In this document: positions 48,024 to 58,100 of the stretch, one piece after another
Layout of the letters: each line of letters opens with the position of its first letter
How positions within the stretch are numbered: the stretch's first letter is position 1
DNA from: Oscheius sp. JU75
Lineage: Eukaryota; Nematoda; Chromadorea; Rhabditida; Rhabditidae
Direction of reading: 5' to 3'
Assembly: GCA_037178855.1 (NCBI GenBank)
Contig: JASJZC010000006.1
Location: forward strand, 9,590,501 to 9,654,500
Length of the DNA stretch: 64,000 nt
Translations under genes and position numbers: made by a program
The notes under the pieces: model-generated
Database searches by the model: none
What the model was told of the DNA's origin: nothing
Seen by the model: the letters and a program-made list of their open reading frames with translations, nothing else

Positions 48024-50703
48024 TGTAATGGACAGTTCTCTGAAATCTGGCTTTCTGTCTCTATGTGTCTCTCTGTCTCTCTATCTCTCACAAACTTTAG
48101 TTAACTTACAGTATTGGTGATAGAAAGCAGTTGTCCTTCGGGAGTCCTTTTTTCCATTCGCTTTCTGGTAACATAACGTCGTTCGACGCGAGGCGAATAC
48201 ATCGGGAGGGAGTGACAGTCGGAGAGAGGAATCGTAAAAGGAAGGCCTTCTCAAATAGGCACATTGTGAGTCAGAAATAGGAGAGAAGAGAACCATAAGG
48301 AAGACGAGATGTGCCAGCACATTCCTTGAGGCGGTATTAGACAAACAAGTGTATGACTGTACGCATGCTGGTTGGATGCCTGTGATACTGTCTCCAGCAA
48401 TTTCAACATTTGCTAACACTATACTATTCTTCTGTCAACCTGTCACTTCATACTCTTGACATTCTGGCCATGTCAGTCTGTCTATCTTTCATACTTTGCC
48501 TTTGCATTATTAGACTATAAGTGACATTTGCTTTTATTGAGAGAATGGTATCAGTGAGCAGAGGCCGAAATATGGTACAGTTTCGCAATGTTCGTGTGAT
48601 CTGTCCAATAGAAACAGACCAGTCTATTTTCCTACACACTAGCTCCACCCTGGAAGAGCAAACCCTCTCAGCTGGTGTCCTCTAGAACTGGTAGTTGCTC
48701 GTTGACAAAATATAACAATTTCCGGCAATCTGTCGGACAGACACAAACTGTCGTTAAGATTGGAGTTGCTTTCGGAAACATGACCCTCAAGTTCAGGAGA
48801 TCTTCTCCAGCTCCAAATTTCAAACTTCCTATCTTTCCCAACATTGTCATAAGGAAGAGTCTACGACTCTCTATTCGAAGCCAATTTAGAAGTTCCCCTA
48901 GGCTGATTTCCCCCGCGAGCAAGCTCCTCGCACAACTTGTATATATAAAATTCATTGTCACGGCTGTGGGATTATCACAAAAAGTATCAATTTTAGAGAA
49001 TGGATCACAATGGTTAGCATCAGAAGTGCAGAATAGTCGTTTTGCTGGCTGCACGGCACCTCCAATCACAGCTCAATCACACTTAAAAAATCACGACTGA
49101 AAATGAGAGATCATTGTATTGTCTGAGCTGGAAACTCACCAAAAAGAGGTTAGATTCGGAGAGTGGCATGGCAAGAGAATAGCTGTTTCGGCAAGTTTGG
49201 CTGTTACATGTCTGAAAAGTGAATGTATAGCAAGGAAAAAATGAGAAGTGACCTCCCAGAAGAACTTAGAAAGGTCTAAGAAATGGAGAGAGCAAAAAGA
49301 ACGGAAGGAGAGGTGGGAGGCAGCATGTGTTCTACGGGAGGACAGGCTCTCTGAACCACCAGATGGCGCGGCAGCTGTTCAGCCATTCCACGCCCGGCAC
49401 ACTCTACCAAAAAAGTAGCCGCTGAGGAGAGAGATAGCAGCAAAGACTTGTGTACAATAGGATTTAAATTTTGTTATCACATGATCAGAATTTCGACATC
49501 GGTTTGCTCCAATAGCGCAGTGGAAAGTGGCGCGGGTTTGGCTCACATGTCCGGAGTTCGGTTCTTCTGGGGTTTTCTTGTTTTTCAGTTGGAAACAAGT
49601 TAGAGAATCTCTAAATGGTCCCTTATCTACTTTTTTTTAGGTTCGTTGGATAGACCGCAACGAGTAAAGCTGAAAAAGAGCAAAGGTGAGAAACGAGTCA
49701 TGAATTGGTGAGTGACGAGAGAAGCTGGATAAGACGTGATTAGGAGGGAGGGAGGAAGCCATATAGCCCAGAGGACGGACCCGTAAGTTTGTGAGACTTT
49801 GCGGAGAGGGGTCGCGAGGAATGGCGATCGATGCTCGCCGGCCATAGGGCTGCTGCCGAATCGGAGAGGAAGACGAAGGCCACTTAGAACTAAGCGAGGA
49901 GCAAGAGGGAAGACCGCCCCCTTCCAGACATGGGGGAAACTTCTGGATTAGTCAGAGAGAGTGGATAGACAGGCAGATGTTGTAAAGGATGGGGGGAACA
50001 GGCAGTGGCAGTGATAGTTGTAGACCTACAGCACAGCTGTTGAAACCCGTAAAGGAAAAAGAAAAAGATGTATGGTAAAAGCATTTACAAGACAAAGAAA
50101 AACAAAACAGGACTGCAGAAAAGACTTGCAGTTTGACGGTGTAGCGGGAGAGATTGGGCTAGACGAAGTCCTGTTGCGGAATGGGATGAAGCAAGTCCGA
50201 AGGCAGACAGTTGTAGTAGGCGGTTCGGTCCTGTTGAGTTGCTGGTCAAATCATCGTCATCAAACCACCAGCCATCTGCGATGGAGATGTGGATTCCGGT
50301 GGAAGGAGGGAGGATAGTCAGACGGACAAGCAGCTTGTTTTTTTTTCTTCTTCTTCTTCAGCTGGAGGCTCTTCCAGAAAGACTTCAGCCAGGACTTCCG
50401 TGGAGGAGGAGGAAAGCTTGATCGATGTGACGTTCACAAAAGCACGTCTGGGAAGTTTTGTAATTTGAACGTACAAAAAAGTGCTTTTTTTCGTTACTCT
50501 TGACATGTCAGGGCTTGTGAGACTAAGAATTCTGTCTCTCTATCTCTGTCATTCTGTCTCTCTCATCGTCGACTAGCCTCACTTCTTTGCTTTCCCAAAC
50601 GCTTGTCTAGGTAGCACCGCTTTTAAGCCTAAGCTCGCTTCTCTGGCTCTATCTTTCCCTTATCACTCAGCCAATCTTTTGATCCCTCTCGTCGCTCCTG
50701 AAC
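48024..50703. other. Intergenic region, no supported gene
   Basis: About 2.7 kb. Overlapping reading frames of 133-141 codons exist on both strands at 48668-49100, but neither has ATG, splice or domain support. A tRNA-like copy is at 49509-49570. The rest is purine- or TC-rich. Confidence 0.5.
49509..49570 (+). repeat. tRNA-like element
   Basis: AATAGCGCAGTGGAAAGTGG, then a weak B box (GGAGTTCGGTTCTT). GCGCAGTGGCAAGTGGC subgroup. Confidence 0.5.
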
Positions 50704-50952
50704 ATGATTGTGAAACTTCTCAAGGCTTGCTTCCGTCCCCAGAAGAAAGAAGAGTCTTCGTCTCCCGGACCCTACATCACCGTAGCCGAGATCGAATGGT
50801 ACCAAGGACAGGACTGGTCCAAGCTCCCTACAAAGGTGGAAAAGGCTGAAGGAAGGACCAGTATGATGCGCGATCTGACCGCGGAAGATGTCACGATCCG
50901 CGTTCCAAACTACCCTCAACTCCCCCGCAGTTATCTGCAAAGCTGCCAGTGA
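50704..50952 (+). CDS. Possible small single-exon protein, unknown
   Basis: An ATG-initiated frame of 82 codons (MIVKLLKACFRPQKKEES...), with codon use like real exons nearby and a mixed, soluble composition (EIEWYQGQDWSKLP, MMRDLTAEDVTIRVP). The N-terminus is basic with one Cys, resembling a membrane-anchor motif. No domain is recognised, and no intron or acceptor next to the ATG is seen. It could also be one exon of a larger gene, or chance. Confidence 0.35.
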   Translation: MIVKLLKACFRPQKKEESSSPGPYITVAEIEWYQGQDWSKLPTKVEKAEGRTSMMRDLTAEDVTIRVPNYPQLPRSYLQSCQ

Positions 50953-52157
50953 TTCACGACCAGGCTCCTTCCGCTGCGAGATAACCCCAAATGTCATTCT
51001 TCATCCACTATAAAAGCTGATTCACTTATTTGTTCTTTTCCTCTAGATGTTTAAAACTGTCGTGCGAGCAAACTCCCCCTCTCTGTCTCGGATGGTGCAA
51101 CAGTTGAAACAATTCTTTTTATCGTTATCTGCCTGGGGTGGACATATGGTGCAATCCCTTACTCTCGTCCTCTATCGCTCACAGGAAGCTGTCACCCCAT
51201 GTTTATCGCAGGACAGTGGTAGTTTATTTTGACACGAGAAAGAGTCTTACTACCATTGTCTCTTGATTCTGTATTCCTGTTTCAGTCAGCTGGACACTCT
51301 CTAGTCTCGTTTCTGTCAACCTGCCTATGTCAGCTTTCTCATGTCATCTCCCGTGAGCCTGCCTTGAAGTATATAGAGAAGCAGAGAAACAGAGAGACAT
51401 GGAGCCAGAGAGATGGAGAGACAGTGAGAGAGAAGTGCACGTCAAAACTGTCATTGCCAATGTACACTATCTGTGTAGTAGCACCTGAACAGGTACATGT
51501 AAGCCTGTCTATGGCAAAAAAGACTGGTCTGCTAGCCTCTCATCCTGTCAAAGATTTCAATTTTTGTCAACGACTCACCTTGTCAGCATGTCAACTCGTC
51601 CCTGACAGACTGTTATCTTGGCTACCTTGATTAGTGATGTTTTGTCAGACTTTGAAATTGTATCTTATTCTACCTAACTGTCTATTGTAGCCTGTCATCT
51701 TTCCTATTCTTTCAACATGTCCATCTTCTTTTCTTGTCACCGTGATTACTCTCTGGTCTCTCAACTTCTCCACCATCCTGTCCACCTACCACATTGATTT
51801 TATACAATTTCGTTCTGTCCCTATTCTGTCACTGTTTTTATCTTCCAATTTTTTTTGCCATGCCAAAGTAGCATCGCAGCCACCACTGTAAATCACCTAA
51901 TCCGTTGACAGGCCTAAATTTGTTTTAGACCCCACTTCAGCTTGCTATCAAAGAGATGCTAGTCAACCTCAAAAAGTGTACCATAGAAGTTTCAACCTAC
52001 CTCATTCCAAATATCTGTTAAGAGACCCTAATCGTCTTCGCACCTCTTTGTCTCGTCATATTACCTGTTTACAAATCCTCTAGGGCATTAAGTGGGATAA
52101 GCCTCTCCATACTCTCTTTCCAAACTTTTCCAACTTCACTTACAGCCTTTTCCATCC
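50953..52157. other. Intergenic region upstream of the vWA gene
   Basis: About 1.2 kb without a supportable exon. It contains GAGACA repeat at 51375-51430 and TGTCAAC-like words at 51290-51790. Confidence 0.5.
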
Positions 52158-55100
52158 ATGGCGGGACAAGGTGAGCTGGACAAGCGGCTCATCGTGGCAG
52201 GGGTCATAGCGGCCGTTGGCTTGGCCATGTTGATAGCTGGAAGTGTCATGTTAGGAATTGGAGTCCATAAGTCGCATCAGACGAGAAGTGAGTGCGTTTG
52301 GGGCAAATAGACCGAGCTTTTAGGCTGTTCACCAGACAGTTGTCCAAGTTGTACGACGTGCCCGCCAGCGACATGTCCAACTATGGCACCTACGGCTGTC
52401 TTCACCTCATCTTACGACAAATCAACGCCGTATACTGCCGACTTGGCCAATCCCAACTCAAAAGCTTTCAAGACCACATCAGCTGCGCTGGCCCAAAATG
52501 TAGGAAGACTCACTGGACTCTTTAAATTCGGTTCAGATCACGGCACTGCTGAACTCGCCTGCGTTTCCTGCGAAATTCAGTATGCTTGCGGTGACTCAAG
52601 GAACGAGCGTGGTCATCAATTCATTCCAGTAAGTTATCTCTGTCTCCTCTTCATACTAGAATTACAGACCCGCCTCCAACAACATTGGGCTCAACTTCTA
52701 CGCTAGTATAATTTTCCCCTACAATGGAATGTCTGCCACAGCTGTGAAGAATCAGATGTCCACAGCCTACCCAACCAGTGCCGATCGTAAACTGCTACTG
52801 GTTTTTTGAAATATCTCCTTTTCAGCCAGTCCCACAGCCCAATGTTCCTCTATGGCTCTACCACCTGGCGAACCAAACTACACCTCACCAACTGTCCCTC
52901 CTACTACCGCGACCACTACTATGCCACTGCCTGATGGAACCTACTGTGACGCGAGCCAAAAGAGTCTGTTCCAGGTCTTCTTGATCGACGCATCGATGCC
53001 CAGCTATGGTACACTTGACGACAAACTGGCTACCGTAAGAATCAGTCGTTCTTTGTCATTTTTCATTATTTTAGATCCGACAGTTTTTGCAAAATTACGA
53101 TAACTTCATCAATCTGCATTCCAACTTCAATGAGTCTTGGGGTCCTGTCAGCTTCCAGTATGTCGCCTACGCTGGAGACTAGTAAGTCTGAAACCCTTAT
53201 CACAAATATGGAAATATGGAAAAGGTTCTTATCGTTGGAGACCGTACCCGAGGTTTTTGTTCCGCAGACCGCGCTCTTACCGTCTGCTCCGTACGGGCAA
53301 GACCGCACCGCCAATTTTGCTATGAAAGAAGAATACACACAGAGACCCTTTCAGTAGCAATCCTTCCGAAGTCTGCAACACTGATGACTGCTGGCACACG
53401 TCTATCAACTCTATCACTCCAATGGTGGTCAATCCCTACAACTCCACTTCTCACTACTTGTCCAATGGACTGAAGACTGTCAACGAGTATGTTACTCTGA
53501 ACGATGGTCAGGCTAGAAATCTGCTGATTCTTAGTGATGGATTGTTAGTTTGCTCCGGGACAAAGAGTACGCAATTTTCTAGTGATATCTCCGACAACGA
53601 CTATACCATCTGGTCCAATGTTCTCAAGACGAACTACTTCCAAATTGGTGCTTTTGTGGCTTCCACAAACCCTACTATCAGCGCAGTTTTTGACAGTGTT
53701 GTCTCGTCTGTTGCCTACGGTTACGACACTTCCAGCTGGGACTATCTCAGCGATCCATCCGTTGATGCCACAATTGCTTCTTGGAGTTGTGGAAGTGAGT
53801 CGTTGTCTTTCTACCTTTCTCATTGTCTCACTGTCTCTCTGTTCTTCTATCTCTCTTTCTCTCTGTCTTTTTGTCTCTCTATTTCTCTGTATCTCTTTCT
53901 CTCTGTATCTCTTTTTGCTTCTTCGTTTCTGTTAATCAGTCTATCCTCTCATTGTGTTCTAGCCATGCATTTTCAGCAACCTACCCTACACCTTCTCCAA
54001 CCACTCCTCGACAGACACCCCCAACCATCAAGACCACCGCTACCACCACGACTACCCCTACCTCTCCGACCACCCATGGCCCTCTTCCGATTCCCGACTG
54101 TACCATCGATTTACTGTTCCTTGTCGATGAATCTCTGTCCATGCTCCACAGCGGATACAACCAGTCCCTACAATATACTAAGACTATTGCTCAACAAATC
54201 TCCAATACGAACCAGGACAGTCGATTCGCGATCATTTCCTTCAACTCTGCCGTTGTTTACCAATCCCCGGTGAGAGGGCCGTTTTCCTTTAGAACCGAAG
54301 TTTCAGAGCTACGTAGGATACAGCGACTTTGTCAGTCAAATTAATAACATTTCCACACTGGAGGGATCTACCGACTTTATTGTGTAAGTGTCTCTCTAAC
54401 TCATTGTCACCTTCCCTTTCGGGTTCAGAGCGCAAAAACTTACATTGACGGTCCAACTTATGCGGAAAAAAAAAATCTTTTCGCGGATTTCCATGAAAAA
54501 AAATTGTTCTACTTCGAACAAAGAAGATCGAACCCTTCGTTTCCTAGTCGGAACTCTTACTGACTGCGCTATGGGCAAAAGCTCGCGCCGATTTTTCGCA
54601 AGGTAGTAGAGCTGTGCTATTGTCTCCATCACACATAGATGTCACGCCTGTTTCGTCTTTTTTGAAAAGATTTTCAGTGGATTCACAGCTGCTCGACAAG
54701 TTGTAAACTCTTCTCGTTTCTCCCAAGATGGAATCCGATCAGTTGTTATCTTCCTTTCGGACGGATCCAACGATGATTCCTCGTCCATTACAACAGTCAA
54801 GGGCATCAGCCGCGACATGAGAGTCAACTACGCCACGGAACTCATTGCTCTCGGTTTGAACGAGGTTTGCAGGTATTTTGTCATTTGAAAGGGGTTTCAG
54901 AACGTCGACGGACAAAATCTGACCAAGGAGGCTATCGATTACGGGGCTGCTGACGGCTATGTTGCATCCCAGTACATCGATGTGGCCACGGTGGACAGTA
55001 TCACCTCGGCACAGACCATCAACAGCACCTTGAATTCCATCACTTGCAAGGGACCCAATACTACGTGCACAACTGACATCACTTTTGTCATCGAGGTCTC

Positions 55101-58100
55101 GGAGGCGGAGGCTGACGACAATATTGAAATTGTGAGTTCTGAAAACCCAGGCTGGCTCCGAAATCCGATTTTTTCAAAGTCAAGACGACAATTCTTAGAT
55201 TACCGATGTTCTGCAAAATTGTAGAACGGATGATAGATTCCAACTTTGCAGAACATCGGAAGATTCAATTTTGTCATTTTCACCCCGAAAAAGTCGATTA
55301 TACGGCACATATCGTACTCAATTTCCAGCAACGAAATACCGTCAACGGTCTGATCTACCACTACAGCAATATGATTGGTCCCGCAGCTGGAAAGGTCTCG
55401 CTGGTCTACTTCTCCGCTCCCGATAACCTCACCACCGCCGAGTACAATAGAAGTGGAATTCTCTACACATGGGTTAACGACGCTACTCTTGCTATAAACT
55501 ATTTGGCAAATAAGAACTTCCATCCTCTTGGCGGTGCTTCTGACATCAACCTGTGAGTTCTATTCTGTCTCTTGGACCAGAATCTTTTCCAGGGCTATGA
55601 AGCTGGTCCTCCAAGTTCTGGCAACTGATCTAGACAACAACGACCAGCTGGTCGTCTTCTTCGGAAGAGGAACTTACTACGACGGAGCCACGAACTGCTG
55701 TGACAATCCGGATGCCTCAGCTGCCGCTGTCCGAAGCAAGGCGACAGTGCAGGGGGTTGTCATTGGGTAGGAACTATCTCTGTTATGTACTGACCACCTT
55801 TCAGAGACTATTCCAACATTAACCAGATGAACAATTTGACTGGATCTGTCTCAATTGACGGAAACTCTTTGAAGCAGAATAGTTCTTTAACGAACACAAC
55901 AAACATTGAACTATCAGCTCAGGCCATCCAAAATGCTCTGATTCTGAAGATTGATGCCCATCTGGCCAATGTCTACTGCGCTCCTCTTCCTACCCTTGGT
56001 AAGCAAATCCTGAAAAACAAAAAACAAAAGCAAAATGAAAAACTGCGGTGGAGTATCCTGCCCGGGACACTCAGTCGGTATAGTATAGAAAATGGTGAAA
56101 ACTCAGAAATTTGGAAAGTTCTCTTTCGCACGCTGGACGAGCATTCAAATTCAGGCGCCGCTCTTCGTTGAAAACAGACTATAGGTGCGCCGCAGTAGCC
56201 GCGCCGGTACCGTCTGCGCCATGCGAGACGAGCCACTCGCCTTTTTTCATCTGGATAGATGTCCTGCAGATGACTTGGCTAATGGAATTGTTTTTTTTCA
56301 GTCGGTCCCTGTCTACAATACGACGACATCGTCCTCATTCTCCACGCTTCGTCAGCTGGCAATTGGTCGATAGTAGCTTTTAATCTCTAAAAAAAACAGC
56401 AGTTGTTTTAGGTCAGGGATTTCGTCATCCAGGACATCATTCCTTCACTAACAGGTCCGCTGTCGGTTACTAGACAGGACACTAGCCTGTATGTCAACCT
56501 GGCTGTGGTTACCTATTTCGGACAGACTGTCACCGTCGTAAGTGTCCATGTATCCATGAATCTATTCTTCAGGTCGGAAATTTCACGTCTGCCACAAACG
56601 ATATGGCGAATGCTCTTAACAACGTGTCATTCGTGGATAATAATGAAACGAACTCACTCTCACAGTAAGCTCAATTTCTATCCAAAACTATAGTTTTTAG
56701 AGCCTACGAAACCGCAAGTGACCTCCAGAACCATGGAAGAGGGCCAGCTAGCAAGACGATTCTGGTAATTACCGATAAATTGGAGTGAGTTGTTTCCGAT
56801 ACCCTATGGGTAAAGAAATTTATATAGCGCCTGAGACCGTCTGGGTGAGAGTCCGTCCACCTTCCAAGACGGTACGAGTGCGAACTTGCCTATTTGACAC
56901 AGCAAGTAAAGGGGCCTTTTGATCTGTTGATTCCGTACGGCTAAACGTATAAAATAAATTTAGCATCGCCGACTACGAGTCGGAAAAGCTCCAGAAGGGA
57001 CGAATGAGCAATACTTTCGTCTACGGACTATCGCTGAACTCTGATCCTGAAGCCAGCGTTCCCGGACAGGACGACGGACTCGTGATCACGGACATCCAGC
57101 AGATCAACACGACCAACCCGAAGACATCAATCGCCATTGCTAATGCTGCTGCCGGCGGGGTTTGCAGACTCGTTCCCGTTACAAGTTGGTTTTACAATGC
57201 AGGACTCTTCTCCTCCGCTATCTCTCTGTCTCCCTGTTTGTCTCTCTCTATAGGCATGTAATGGAAAGCAGACTATCCAGTTTTATATGCCCCCATGAAA
57301 ATTTCTTTTCAGCTCAACCCCCAGTCACCATGCCTACCCCGAAGCCGACGCCTGGTCCCATTCCCACCGTCAAGCCAAGAGACGTCTGGCCCGACGTGAC
57401 TCTTCTCATCGACGCCTCCCAGCAAAGCTCCTCCTTCTTTGATATCCAGCGTCAATTCCTTCAAAACACCTTCCTCAGCCAGTTCAGAATCGGCGACAGT
57501 TGGAGCAGGATTGCTGTGGCTACCTATAACAGCGGTACCAAGATGGTCTGCTACTTCTCGGATATCACGAACTATTGGGATTTGAAAGAGTGTCTGGACA
57601 GTAGGCTGACCTACAATGGTTCAGTCAATACATTGGTCGTACAAAGGAACATCAGTCAGGCTCTGCAGACTCTCAAGGGAGATCTGTTCTCCACGGACAG
57701 AATTAACATGTCTAGGACTGGGTACAAGCCTCTGAAGACCAACTATCTTTATGTGTTGACTAATGGAGCGTGAGCAATCATTTTAAACTTTGAATGAGCA
57801 GGAAATTAAGATCCGATGACGACTTCTACCAGGCCGCCACGGATTTGAAGCAGCAAGGAGTCCGAGTGGTCGGAATTGACATCTCTTCGAACTCAGCCAT
57901 GCCACCGGCTAAATTGAGTGATTTTGGACCTGATAGTTACAGTGTAAGTCAATCTTTGATACTTCAGTGATTTCTATTAGGTGAGAAACTTTGCCAATCA
58001 GGAGAAAATCAGGAACGAGCTGTCGTCTTCGATTCTCAAGCAGTCTACTACCAAGCGTAAGAACGTCCCCAAATTTTTCAATATTTTCGGGGTCAAGAGA

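Noticed and set aside
48668-49100. Overlapping 133- and 141-codon frames on both strands
   Set aside because: Neither has a clear ATG or recognisable motif, and both strands cannot readily be coding; left as unexplained.
53182-53354. Open frame ending YTQRPFQ within the vWA gene
   Set aside because: Joining GAC-TA to the acceptor at 53355 restores the vWA frame, so this is intron.
56111-56301. Apparent exon with FFIWIDV in the vWA gene
   Set aside because: Its frame cannot be joined downstream; exon 56302-56372 (IVLILHASSAGNWSI) joins in phase directly to 55998.
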